This document shows positions 30,185 to 39,772 of a stretch of 41,796 nt of DNA, piece by piece; the first letter of the stretch is position 1, and every line of letters begins with the position of its first letter. The position numbers and the translations under genes were made by a program. Location of the stretch: positions 1-41,796 of the IMG/VR virus record IMGVR_UViG_3300009436_000001. One strand, written 5' to 3'. The notes below the pieces were generated by a model, which saw only the letters and a list, made by a program, of their open reading frames with translations, was not told the DNA's origin and did not search any database. The DNA comes from a virus.

Positions 30185-33134
30185 TTTGATCGCTATCAAA
30201 AGGTTCAGTTTTAGGTATAGATTTTTTAAATTCTTCGGCTTTTTCAACCCCATAAACTTTAGGATACTGTGATTTAGCAGTTCTATTCACAATATCGTTA
30301 GCGGATTGTAACATAAGTTTTGTGAAAGATAAACCGTTATCTTCTTTATTTGCAGCTTTTATTAGTTTCTGTACCATTTTTTCATCAGTAGCAGCATTAG
30401 CAAAACTTCTAGCTATCCAGTTTTTACCAAGTAAAAATCCAATAGCCCCTGTAATACCTTTAGTTTGATATCCACCTAATGCGTATGGTAAATCAGATTT
30501 AGCTTTACGAAGTAAATTTTCCATAGCACCGCCTAATTGTTTAATTGTTAGATAACCTCCTCCAACAGCATCTTTCTCATAGGTTTCGTACATTTTTTTA
30601 CTAACCACTAATAAGTCTTTCTTGAAGTTATCATAGTTAGTTTTACCTCCAAATATACCAATCAATAAATCATCGTTCCTTAATTTATCACTCATTTGAC
30701 CATATAATTTAGGACCTTGTACATTTGTATTTTCACTAAAAATATCTTTTAATAAATATTCATAACCAGCTAATTTTCTAAGACTATTTGTTAAATTTGA
30801 AGAAAAAGGTTCTTCTTTTAAATCTCTATTAATATAAGAAACTAGTTCATCAAGACCTTTTCTAGTTTGAATTTTTTCTAAAATCATTTCTACTGGGTTA
30901 TTTCCATCTTTTAATAATGGGTTTTGAGCAATTTTCTCTAAATATTCTAATCTTTTACCAACTTCAATTGTATTTTCTTTTAATAAATCAAAACTTTTTT
31001 CAGGTATTAACGCTTTTAATTTTAAAACTTTATTTTCATCATTAAAATACTTGTATATTTTATCATAACTAATATTAGAAGTACTTTGTTCAGAATAACC
31101 GAACTCTTTTGCAAATATATCCTGTACTTTAAGTCTTTTCAGATTATTAAATAATAGTTGACTATTAGACCTTTCTTTAGGTGAAAAAGAACTTTTAAAA
31201 ATTACATCTAATTGAGCAATTTTTTCAGGATTATCTAATTGTCCAAATAACCATTCTGGAGTTTGATATTTTTGTAAAGCTTTTACAACATCTAATTTTA
31301 CTAAATTAATATATTGATTTTTATAAAAATCATCGGCATCTAAAGAATATTTATATAAATCAGGGTTCTTTATAGTTCCCTCTTCAAGACCTAATTTTAT
31401 CGTATCATCACAAGCCTTGGTTAATTTAGTTAAAACTTTTTTCTGATTATTTGATATAAACCCAGAATTAACATGTTGATTAATAGTTTCTTTTAATTTA
31501 AAAACGTAATCTGGACCAAGAGCGTTTACTTCACTTTCTTCTTGTAAATAAAGACTTTCTTTTAGTTGGTTAAAAAATCTAAATTGTTTTTCAACATCCT
31601 TAGATACATTATGAACTGTTCCTATAGAAGTACCTTGAGAACCTGCTATGTCAAATTCTTTTCTTAGTTGCTCTGATATTTTTAATATAGAGTTAGGGTT
31701 AATTGTATCAGTTTTATTAATAGCACCATCTCTTAAACTATATTTATAATTTTTAACACCTTGAAATTCACTTATAATATGGTTTATACTATCTTTAGTA
31801 CTATAAAGATTTTTTTTAACATCGTTGTCTTTAGCTGTTGGAATGTTAAGAAAGTTATCTTTATCCTTTTGATAAGGTGCTGCATGATTAACATCAGTTT
31901 TAATCTTTTTTACAGTATATTGGTTTTCCAAAGGTAAGTTAGGTTTTTCTAAAAATCCATCTGTAATTCTTTGAGCAACAGTTCTTGGTAATGTATCTTC
32001 ACCTGCAACAGTTGGTATTTTACCAAAACTTTTTTCAAATTCGCTTGTTAATGCTTTTATGTATTCACTTCTAACATTTTCCATATATTCATCGTAAACT
32101 GCTGATGGGAGATGATTAGCAACAGCGTTAGGTCTAGTATAAGATTTTGTATAAATAGTTAATGCTGATTTAGGTATACCGAGTTCGTCAAAAGATTTTA
32201 TTGCCGCCTCATCTAATTTAGCTCTTTCTGCCCGAGCTATCATATAATTATATGCAACATCTCTGGGCATATTAGCTTTTTCACTAACAGACGTAGAAAC
32301 ATCTTTTAAACTAGGAATTTTAGTTTTTAATTGATTAAATTTTGCAGTACTAGGGTTTGCAATAAATTCAGCAGCAGACATAATAGAATTACTTGCTGCT
32401 TTAACACTTTTTACTAAAGGTTTTTCTATTGCATCAACACTTAAACCACCAACTACAAAAGAAGCTAAACCTTTTGTAAATTTCATAGCTTCCCCGTCAT
32501 TAGGATTTTCAACCATTTTCTCAACACCACGACCTGCTCCAAAAGTAGCTGCGGTTTTACCTAATGATTGTGAACCGAATTGCAGAAAATCATTTATTTT
32601 ATTAAGCCAAGGTGCGTTTAAAGGAGCAAGTCCTTTAGGAGTCATCTTAACAACATTAACAACGTTGTTTATACTACCTGTTGCAGCTGTCATTCCTGCC
32701 CAAGTAACACCCTCATCAATACCTTTACCAACTGATTGTAAAAGTTCTTTAGTTCTATCATTACCTTGAGTCTCAAAAGGTTCTTTAAAAGCATTCTCAT
32801 ACCTTTCTTGGTTATCCCAATTATCTCGTGCAGAATCTTGTAATTGTGAGCCGACAGAATCTAAACCAACCTCATTAGCAATAGCACCAACACCATAATT
32901 AATAGGTGATTCAACATACTTTTTGTAAGTATCAACAGTTTTCCCAACTCCTCCTGCAAAACCCTCACCTACTTGCTTTGCTCTGTCTAGATTTGAATAT
33001 TCTGGTCTTTCAAAATTGCTGTTATTATCAGAAATACCTAGCAATTTATTATATTCTTCGCTACCCTCTTCCAAACCAACATTCTTATATTTATCTAATA
33101 TTTTTTGTTCTTCTGGGGTAATTTCATTATTCAT
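30168..33134 (-). CDS. Large internal virion / ejection-type protein
   Basis: A 988-residue, mostly helical protein. The N-terminal part (MNNEITPEEQKILDKYKNVG) is acidic; a Gly/Ala-rich amphipathic region occurs at about 55-230 (GEGFAGGVGKTVDTYKKY, then WAGMTAATGSINNVVNVVK, then FVVGGLSVDA); the rest is charged helical; and a hydrophobic stretch comes near the C-terminus (GITGAIGFLLGKNWIARSF). This resembles the large DNA-ejection proteins of podoviruses, which leave the head and line a channel across the host envelope. It is the third of three such genes following the fibres. No transglycosylase motif was found. Confidence 0.65.
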   Translation of the reverse strand: MNNEITPEEQKILDKYKNVGLEEGSEEYNKLLGISDNNSNFERPEYSNLDRAKQVGEGFAGGVGKTVDTYKKYVESPINYGVGAIANEVGLDSVGSQLQDSARDNWDNQERYENAFKEPFETQGNDRTKELLQSVGKGIDEGVTWAGMTAATGSINNVVNVVKMTPKGLAPLNAPWLNKINDFLQFGSQSLGKTAATFGAGRGVEKMVENPNDGEAMKFTKGLASFVVGGLSVDAIEKPLVKSVKAASNSIMSAAEFIANPSTAKFNQLKTKIPSLKDVSTSVSEKANMPRDVAYNYMIARAERAKLDEAAIKSFDELGIPKSALTIYTKSYTRPNAVANHLPSAVYDEYMENVRSEYIKALTSEFEKSFGKIPTVAGEDTLPRTVAQRITDGFLEKPNLPLENQYTVKKIKTDVNHAAPYQKDKDNFLNIPTAKDNDVKKNLYSTKDSINHIISEFQGVKNYKYSLRDGAINKTDTINPNSILKISEQLRKEFDIAGSQGTSIGTVHNVSKDVEKQFRFFNQLKESLYLQEESEVNALGPDYVFKLKETINQHVNSGFISNNQKKVLTKLTKACDDTIKLGLEEGTIKNPDLYKYSLDADDFYKNQYINLVKLDVVKALQKYQTPEWLFGQLDNPEKIAQLDVIFKSSFSPKERSNSQLLFNNLKRLKVQDIFAKEFGYSEQSTSNISYDKIYKYFNDENKVLKLKALIPEKSFDLLKENTIEVGKRLEYLEKIAQNPLLKDGNNPVEMILEKIQTRKGLDELVSYINRDLKEEPFSSNLTNSLRKLAGYEYLLKDIFSENTNVQGPKLYGQMSDKLRNDDLLIGIFGGKTNYDNFKKDLLVVSKKMYETYEKDAVGGGYLTIKQLGGAMENLLRKAKSDLPYALGGYQTKGITGAIGFLLGKNWIARSFANAATDEKMVQKLIKAANKEDNGLSFTKLMLQSANDIVNRTAKSQYPKVYGVEKAEEFKKSIPKTEPFDSDQNVYDY

Positions 33135-34543
33135 TGTATTTCTTCTGCTAAACTATTATTTAATATATCTTCAATAGCTTTTTTATCTTTTTCTTTATCA
33201 TAAACTTTTATAGAACCATTTTTTAATTTCAACTTAACTTTACCTTTATCTACTAAATTTTTTTTATCCCACCTATTATTAACTATTTCATCAATAGAAC
33301 TGTGTGAGTGTAATAATTTATAATTACTTTCTTCTATTAATTTTCTGGTTTCTTCCGCTTTAAAGATATCTTTTTTTAATTCTTCTTTTCTTCTGTTTAT
33401 AACATTCATATTTGCTTTATAATCTTTCCCCATAGTAGGTAAAGTTTTAATAAATAAAGCTATATCTGTATTTGAAGGGTTAAATCCAAAAAGCTTTTTT
33501 AGATCTAAGTATAAAGGTTGAGATTCCATTTCCAATTCAGCTTCTCGTCTAGTTCCCTCATCAAAACTAGGATTTAAAAATCTTAAAGCGGCTGCTTTAA
33601 TACTTGGTCCAGTTCTTCTAAAAAGATCTGCATTTTCATCAGTTACTATTGTACCAATATTGTCGTACGCTCCTAAAACTTTTTTATTATTTTCAATATT
33701 AGTTTTAGCTTCTGACAAATAATTTACATTTGTTTTATAAATTTCATCAAAAAGTTTTTTATCATCCCCTTTACTTACATTGTTTGCTTCTTGATTCAAT
33801 TTATTAGTTTGAGCTTTTTTATATTCAATTTCAGCTTGTATTGCATCAGGATTACTTTGTGCTTTATACAATTCTGCATGAGTTTTGCTTGTTTCTGCAG
33901 CTGCATTAGATTGATTAATAGAAGCTCTTGCTTTTTCTACATCAAGAGTTTTTAAAGCCATTTGATTATCAATAATAAACTTGGCATTACGAGTTAGTAA
34001 ATTAGGATAGTTAATCTGTTGATCTTGAGGTATTGTTTGAGCTGTTAAATCTGAATAGTGCATAGATTCAGCATTGCCGTTATTATCGTGAACAAATATA
34101 TTTCCGCTAGCTTTATCAAAACCTAAATAAGTTCCTAATTTTCTATCTGGGTTTAATTCATTGAATTTACCAAAAAGATCACGTAAAACAATATCTGCTT
34201 CATCTGTTTTACCTTGTTCTAAAAGTTTATCAAGTACTCCGTAATCATTTTGGTAAGTTAAGAAAAAATTCTCATTTTGAGCCTTTGTAAGCTGATTCTT
34301 ACCTGTAGCCATTTTAAGCTGTCTATCAAACATATCAACTTGCTTATAATCTTCTTCAAGCTCTGCTAATTTAGATTCCCTCTCATCGTCATTATTTAAT
34401 CCAACACCGAGTCCTCTAAGTAATGCTTGTTCTCTTCTTTGCCCTACGTTAAGAGGTCGCATACTATCGGCTTGCTTGCTAAAAGCATCACCTAGCTTAT
34501 CAGATGTCTTTTTGCTGTTTAATATATCACTGTAATCTGACAT
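33131..34543 (-). CDS. Internal virion / ejection-type protein
   Basis: A 470-residue, almost wholly helical, charged protein (MSDYSDILNSKKTSDKLGDA, then LNVGQRREQALLRGLGVGLN). It has a long Ala/Gln/Asn-rich helix around 195-255 (ARASINQSNAAAETSKTHAE). Composition and order (second of three helical virion-type genes after the tail genes) fit podovirus ejection proteins. The stop overlaps the next start (ATGA), and its start overlaps the previous stop (TAATG). Confidence 0.65.
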   Translation of the reverse strand: MSDYSDILNSKKTSDKLGDAFSKQADSMRPLNVGQRREQALLRGLGVGLNNDDERESKLAELEEDYKQVDMFDRQLKMATGKNQLTKAQNENFFLTYQNDYGVLDKLLEQGKTDEADIVLRDLFGKFNELNPDRKLGTYLGFDKASGNIFVHDNNGNAESMHYSDLTAQTIPQDQQINYPNLLTRNAKFIIDNQMALKTLDVEKARASINQSNAAAETSKTHAELYKAQSNPDAIQAEIEYKKAQTNKLNQEANNVSKGDDKKLFDEIYKTNVNYLSEAKTNIENNKKVLGAYDNIGTIVTDENADLFRRTGPSIKAAALRFLNPSFDEGTRREAELEMESQPLYLDLKKLFGFNPSNTDIALFIKTLPTMGKDYKANMNVINRRKEELKKDIFKAEETRKLIEESNYKLLHSHSSIDEIVNNRWDKKNLVDKGKVKLKLKNGSIKVYDKEKDKKAIEDILNNSLAEEIQ

Positions 34544-35868
34544 TATTTTTTATTCAATAAATTACTACCGACAGACTTACCAAAATCACCTGCAAAAGCA
34601 CCAAGTCCAGTACTTAATATAGTACCAAAAGGATCGCTTTGAGCAGCTTGTTCGTTTGCAAATCTTTGTTGCTCTAAACCAGATGCTTGTAGTTCGTTAG
34701 ATTGCTTCTGATACATTGCGTTATTAGTTGCCCCAATAGCATTGATGCTATTTGTATTGTTATTAGCTATAAAGTTTAACCCCATCTTACTTGGATCTCT
34801 GTTTACAAGCATATTAAGCGTAAGTTCTCGTTTAGCAAGCTCTGATTGTCTCTCTGTCTTACCTTGATCCTGTTTTAAACCCTCTAGTGCTATATCCTGC
34901 TGTCTTTGTGCTAGCTGTGCATTCTGGATAGCTCTTGCTCTTTGTTGATCTAATTCTTCAACGCCTAAATCCTGTTGCCTTATTTGTAATTGATTGGAAC
35001 TATCTTGAGACATCTGCTTAAATGCTAGATCACCCTCTTGGGCGATAGTAGAACCCTGTTTAATCAAGTTATTGATTGATTCCTGCTTTAAGTTATTTGC
35101 AAAAGCATATTCTTTAAGATTATTCTCTATTTCAGTATCAACCTTTTGTTTCTGCAAAGTAATCATAGCACCAAGAGCAGTAGTTGAGTTATTTAAACCC
35201 ATCTCTCTAAGCTTATTATCAATCCCATTGTATCTGATATCAAAACCTCTTTCCATAGCAGTCCTATTTGCTTTTTTAAAAGATTCAAGGAAAGGAGCAT
35301 ATCTAGCCATATTCATAGGATCAGATACCTCAAGTCCTGTAATAGTAGCACTTAATTCCCTTAGTCTTTCACTAACATTAGTTACCATTGCAGCATAACG
35401 CATTTTAAAAGGAACTAAACCCCTAACTTGAGGTAAATTCATGTCAACGTTAGGTAAATTGGCTATTTCAGGTAATACGCTCTCAAAAGGAGCATCTAAT
35501 GGTATTCTACCTGATAAGTCGTTAATCTGTATTTCAGTATCACCAGCACCGCCCTCTAATGAGGAAGCTTGCTGTTCAAGATTGCTGATTTCATTTTGTA
35601 AATTTGTAGCAGAACCTGTACGATTACCATACCAAGTAGGATTTGAAATACCTCTATTATACTCATTCTTCTTTTCTTGAATAAGGTTTTTGAGCTGTAA
35701 ATATCTCTCACCCTTAGGAGATTTCTTAAATACAAATTCCTGTTGACTAACATTGTCAAATATCCTCATGAAATTAATAGGAGGATTTGACTTAGTAGCG
35801 TCAATAGGTTCATAAGGTGTAAAATTTATAGGTGGAGCTTCGTCATCCCCGCCAAAAAATCCTCCCAT
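34543..35868 (-). CDS. Internal virion / ejection-type protein with Gln-rich coiled coil
   Basis: A 441-residue protein beginning MGGFFGGDDEAPPINFTPYE. A Pro/Asn-rich N-terminus is followed by helical segments and then a long Gln/Ala/Glu-rich coiled coil (about 270-400, including DQQRARAIQNAQLAQRQQDI). The C-terminus is Gly-rich and weakly hydrophobic (FGTILSTGLGAFAGDFGKSV). The ATG at 35868 overlaps the previous stop (TGATG) and is preferred to a TTG two codons upstream. The layout is like the gp14-type internal core proteins. Role inferred. Confidence 0.65.
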   Translation of the reverse strand: MGGFFGGDDEAPPINFTPYEPIDATKSNPPINFMRIFDNVSQQEFVFKKSPKGERYLQLKNLIQEKKNEYNRGISNPTWYGNRTGSATNLQNEISNLEQQASSLEGGAGDTEIQINDLSGRIPLDAPFESVLPEIANLPNVDMNLPQVRGLVPFKMRYAAMVTNVSERLRELSATITGLEVSDPMNMARYAPFLESFKKANRTAMERGFDIRYNGIDNKLREMGLNNSTTALGAMITLQKQKVDTEIENNLKEYAFANNLKQESINNLIKQGSTIAQEGDLAFKQMSQDSSNQLQIRQQDLGVEELDQQRARAIQNAQLAQRQQDIALEGLKQDQGKTERQSELAKRELTLNMLVNRDPSKMGLNFIANNNTNSINAIGATNNAMYQKQSNELQASGLEQQRFANEQAAQSDPFGTILSTGLGAFAGDFGKSVGSNLLNKK

Positions 35869-36185
35869 CAGCAAATACCTAAATAATAATATTTTTCATT
35901 ATACTTACTAAAACCAAAATGGTTTAGTAATCTCAAACTCTTAAGGTTGTTAAGCCTTGTTAATACAACATTATAACCAAATTCCTTAATAATAGCAACA
36001 ATTCTACTTCTTAATGTAAAGTAAAGTTCTTTATTAAGCCATTTAGAGCGGTGTGAGATGCGAATAAACAGATCAAGTACTCCTTGCTTATTGGTTCGTT
36101 TAAATACCTTTATAATACCTGTTATATGGTCATTTAATAACAATAGAATATAAATTGTATCTCTTTTATAATAAACTTTAATCAT
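35868..36185 (-). CDS. GNAT-fold acetyltransferase-like protein
   Basis: A 105-residue protein with the C-terminal signature of the GNAT fold: RSRIVAIIKEFGYNVVLTRL then NNLKSLRLLNHFGFSKYNEK, where Asn, Ser and the Leu-x-x-x-Gly-Phe pattern are typical. The usual acetyl-CoA loop (Q/R-x-x-G-x-G/A) is not evident, and the protein is shorter than full enzymes. Podoviruses often carry a GNAT-like gene at this point, between tail and ejection genes. It may be a degenerate enzyme acting in virion assembly. The start overlaps the fibre gene end by eight bases. Confidence 0.6.
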   Translation of the reverse strand: MIKVYYKRDTIYILLLLNDHITGIIKVFKRTNKQGVLDLFIRISHRSKWLNKELYFTLRSRIVAIIKEFGYNVVLTRLNNLKSLRLLNHFGFSKYNEKYYYLGIC

Positions 36186-37278
36186 CGTCAGTAACTCTTT
36201 TTGCTATTAAAGCAGCTCTTACTTCATCGTCAAAATGCCGTAATCTAAGTTGACCAAGCAGAATACATCTACCCTCAACCCTACAATCATCTTTAGGACC
36301 TATATAACCTTGTTGAAAGTATCTTGGTTCTTTAGGATTATCATGCCAAGGTATGTTATTCAAATCACCTATATCCTGATAAGGTATTAAATGCTCGTCC
36401 TCAAGACATTCGGGTAAAATATTAAAACTTTCCAATACTTCGGCAACATTTAGATTAAAATTTTCTGGGTATTCATAATCCTGTATATTTACATCAAGAT
36501 TTTTATGTAAATATACAGGATCATCAGAATACTCCCTAAGAGAAAATAACCAAGGGTTATAAATAGGATAAATAGTAGAATCCATTATTTTATCAGGAGA
36601 TAAAAAACCTGTTACAAAAGCAAGAAGGTTGTCAACACCGACATCATTTACATATTTATCAGGGATATACCCTGTTTTAATTCCATTGTTTGGTACATTA
36701 AATAAATCTTTATCAAGTGTTCCGTCAATTATTTTAGCAGAACTAATTGTATCATCTGTTATATGTGTTGTTTCAAGTAGGTTTTCAGTTATGAAATTAT
36801 CTGTTAGACCGTCATCAAGATTTATTTGCTCCAAAGTATCTATTTGAGTTCCTGCAATTGATTGGTCAAGTATATCTTCATTTAACAATTTACGCCAGAT
36901 GTGAGTATCTTGATACCTAGCAAATAATATTCCATAATCAACACCACATTGAATAGGAGTTATAACACCATCACCATTTGAGCATATTACAGAATTATTA
37001 GGTATTTTCTGTAATTTGTTTAAAGGAATTGAATTAGACTCTATAACATCAATAATATCTACCCAAGCAATATTACCATCCCCACTATTAATTAAAAATT
37101 TATCAGGAAATGTTATTAAACTTATATTTAGTATGTTTTCCAATTCTGTTTTTAAAGTACTATTAAAGTAATTACCTAAATTGACAAATTCATTATATAA
37201 ATCAACAGTTCTAAATGTTTTTACTGATTTTGATAAAATTTTAAACTGATTTCTATTTCGTACAAATTCTGCAGGCAT
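36178..37278 (-). CDS. Tail fibre-like protein, paralogue 3
   Basis: A 366-residue protein. The N-terminus (FKILSKSVKTFRTVDLYNEF, then VNLGNYFNSTLKTELENIL) matches in pattern those of the next two genes upstream. The shaft has fibre-like runs such as LLETTHITDDTISSAKIIDG and GDGNIAWVDI / GDGVITPIQ. The C-terminus (RHFDDEVRAALIAKRVTDDD) is acidic. It is the shortest-shaft member but has the most complete C-terminal domain. The stop overlaps the GNAT-like start. Confidence 0.7.
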   Translation of the reverse strand: MPAEFVRNRNQFKILSKSVKTFRTVDLYNEFVNLGNYFNSTLKTELENILNISLITFPDKFLINSGDGNIAWVDIIDVIESNSIPLNKLQKIPNNSVICSNGDGVITPIQCGVDYGILFARYQDTHIWRKLLNEDILDQSIAGTQIDTLEQINLDDGLTDNFITENLLETTHITDDTISSAKIIDGTLDKDLFNVPNNGIKTGYIPDKYVNDVGVDNLLAFVTGFLSPDKIMDSTIYPIYNPWLFSLREYSDDPVYLHKNLDVNIQDYEYPENFNLNVAEVLESFNILPECLEDEHLIPYQDIGDLNNIPWHDNPKEPRYFQQGYIGPKDDCRVEGRCILLGQLRLRHFDDEVRAALIAKRVTDDD

Positions 37279-38690
37279 TATATAACTAACCCCAAGTTGG
37301 CTCTAAGTTCAGGTGAAAGTCTATGTTTATTAATAAACTTTTCACTTGGAACGTTATTATAATTTATTCTATCAGGAATGTTTAATATATTAAACATATT
37401 ATCTTTTAAATGCCTTGATTTTATATCATGTTGCTCTCTATGTAACAAGTATGATTTTTTATCAGGAACAGCTTCAAGTTTTTGATAACTACGAGGCGCT
37501 ATAGGGGTGTAAATATTTCTATGGATTTTTTGTAACTCAGTATTTATATTAACTAAATAAGCGGATAAATTATGGTAAAGAGTTTTTTGGTTTTCATATC
37601 TTTGTACGGCAGCGGCGACAGTGCTATAATTTGCCTTAAAATATTGTAAATAATAACGTAACGTAATTCTTGGTGATGAGTCAGGGGAGGTATTATACTT
37701 AAAATTACTAATACTAACAAAATTTCCAGCAACAACACATTGTTGATATAATTGGTTTAAATAATTGTTTGCATCAATTAGTTGTTTACTTACATTATTA
37801 TATAAATTCATTTGTTCTATATAAGCAGGATTAACGTAAACTTTGTCAGGTTGAGGTTGTTGATATGTATTTAATTGATAAGCATTTGCTATTGAATAAA
37901 TACATAATTGATATGTATTTATAGTTTCACCAGCATACACATCAGGCTTAGCTATTGGTACAGATTTTAAAGGAATTACATTTTTGTGCAATATTCCATG
38001 ACCAAATTTTGCAAGATTGTTTGATATTAATCTGAAATCAAAACTATTATTTTTTACTTTATCATTTGATATTGAAATATCTTCATATTTTAGAGAAACA
38101 TCACTACTTTCTCTAAAAGTTTTTATATCAGTATGTAATTTATCATAAGTAATCGAGTACTGTGCAAAATTATCATTTTCTATAGTATTATTTATAATAT
38201 GGCGAGATTCCAATTTAATATTTTTTAATAAAAATAAGTTACCCTCATTTGAAATATGCTCGCTTGTTATAGTATTAAATTCTATATTATTTGATTTTAT
38301 GGATTTATCATAAAAATTTCTACCTTCTAATTTTAAACCTTGAACATGTTGATAAAACATTAGTTCATAATTACTATTTACAAATAGTAATGAATACGGA
38401 TGTACTTTTTCTATTTTATTAAAAGTTATGGTGTTATTTTGATAATTTATATCTTCCAACTTATCAAAAACTACTTTACCATCACCTATGTTTTTTAAAA
38501 TATAATTGTTGTTTCCTACTACTCCAGTATAGCTTTTAGCAGCAATATTATTTATTGGAGCAACAACTTTTCTATTTAAAAAATTAATAAAATTATTTAA
38601 TTCCATATCAAAATCCTTACTGCTAACATCAGCATTGTTTTCAAATAAAGATTGGAAATAACTGGTATCTCTTACAAAATTGGAAATCAT
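37278..38690 (-). CDS. Tail fibre-like protein, paralogue 2
   Basis: A 470-residue protein starting MISNFVRDTSYFQSLFENNA. An N-terminal module with FDMELNNFINFLNRKVVAPI is shared in pattern with its neighbours, then comes a shaft of strand repeats (NTITSEHISNEGNLFLLKNI, LESRHIINNTIENDNFAQYS). A helical Tyr/Gln/Asn-rich region (about 260-400, with QLNTYQQPQPDKVYVNPAYI) and a basic C-terminus follow. The N-terminal module probably docks to the tail hub. The start region overlaps nothing; the stop overlaps the next ATG (TAATG). Confidence 0.7.
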   Translation of the reverse strand: MISNFVRDTSYFQSLFENNADVSSKDFDMELNNFINFLNRKVVAPINNIAAKSYTGVVGNNNYILKNIGDGKVVFDKLEDINYQNNTITFNKIEKVHPYSLLFVNSNYELMFYQHVQGLKLEGRNFYDKSIKSNNIEFNTITSEHISNEGNLFLLKNIKLESRHIINNTIENDNFAQYSITYDKLHTDIKTFRESSDVSLKYEDISISNDKVKNNSFDFRLISNNLAKFGHGILHKNVIPLKSVPIAKPDVYAGETINTYQLCIYSIANAYQLNTYQQPQPDKVYVNPAYIEQMNLYNNVSKQLIDANNYLNQLYQQCVVAGNFVSISNFKYNTSPDSSPRITLRYYLQYFKANYSTVAAAVQRYENQKTLYHNLSAYLVNINTELQKIHRNIYTPIAPRSYQKLEAVPDKKSYLLHREQHDIKSRHLKDNMFNILNIPDRINYNNVPSEKFINKHRLSPELRANLGLVI

Positions 38691-38692
38691 AT

Positions 38693-39772
38693 TTAACCTA
38701 TTTTAGTTTTTATAGCAGAAGTAAAATGATCAATGGTCAACGTATTTAATGCTAATATATTATTTATATCATGGCAGTTTTCATTATTGAACCTGTGAAA
38801 CCAACAAACCAATCTATTTGGGTTAATGGAATTTGGCTTAAAATTATTAGGAGATAAAACATACCTTTTTTCAGCCCCTACTTTTTTTCCATTAGGATCG
38901 GTTAAAGATAAGTCAGTTATTTTTGCCCTATGTGTATAATATTTTATTATATTTTTTACATAAAAATTATTAAACTTAGTTAATGGTATTGTGTAAGGAG
39001 TTCCTTTATACTGTGCTATTGGGAATTTATAATCAAATGCTACATTTTGTAAAAACACCCTACCCCAACTATTTACAATATTAAAGCTATTACCGACATT
39101 GTTTAAATTAATAAAATTTTTAGGAATTATAGATTTCCATATATAAGTACTTAATAAACTTTGTGCTTCAGCGTTAAAAGAATTTAAACGTATACTGTTA
39201 TTAATAATTTTACTTGTTGTTATAACGCTTTGTTTAAAATTATTACTTGTTATTAAATCATTTGAAATAGTAAGTGTAATGTTTTTTAAATTATCAGCTG
39301 TAATACTGGTATACTGTATTTTGTTTCCTGTTATTTTTGTTTGTGGATCAATATAAGTATTGTTTAATTTATCAAATCTAACTCCGTTATTATCACAAAC
39401 TATTGTATTAATCGCCATGTTTTGATTTTGTAGCAATTGAATATCGCCGTTAGAACTAGCTCTAAAAATTGAGTTACCAGTAGTTTTATAGTTTAATTTT
39501 TTTACATCTATTACATTAATACCAAAATCATCGTTATTTATTTTTTTCCATATATAACCAGCGTCACCTTTACTTTTTAGTATGGAATTAATATCGTCTT
39601 GTGTAAGAGAACCTGTTATGATATTGTCATTAACATTATTCAATTTAAAAATAATCTCATCATTTAAATAATTTACAATATCATTGAATCTATTATCAAT
39701 CTCATCTGCTTTAATAATATTGTTAGTATATTTAAAATACTCCAAATTCTGATTTAATATTTTAATTTCCAT
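38693..39772 (-). CDS. Tail fibre-like protein, paralogue 1
   Basis: A 359-residue Asn/Ile-rich protein starting MEIKILNQNLEYFKYTNNII. The N-terminal module (EIDNRFNDIVNYLNDEIIFK) corresponds to that of the two following genes. The middle has repeated short strand motifs typical of fibre shafts (ITGNKIQYTSITADNLKNIT, then SVITTSKIINNSIRLNSFN). The last 120 residues differ from the paralogues. The start overlaps the end of the gp10-like gene by 11 bases, indicating co-translation with the tail hub. Confidence 0.7.
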   Translation of the reverse strand: MEIKILNQNLEYFKYTNNIIKADEIDNRFNDIVNYLNDEIIFKLNNVNDNIITGSLTQDDINSILKSKGDAGYIWKKINNDDFGINVIDVKKLNYKTTGNSIFRASSNGDIQLLQNQNMAINTIVCDNNGVRFDKLNNTYIDPQTKITGNKIQYTSITADNLKNITLTISNDLITSNNFKQSVITTSKIINNSIRLNSFNAEAQSLLSTYIWKSIIPKNFINLNNVGNSFNIVNSWGRVFLQNVAFDYKFPIAQYKGTPYTIPLTKFNNFYVKNIIKYYTHRAKITDLSLTDPNGKKVGAEKRYVLSPNNFKPNSINPNRLVCWFHRFNNENCHDINNILALNTLTIDHFTSAIKTKIG

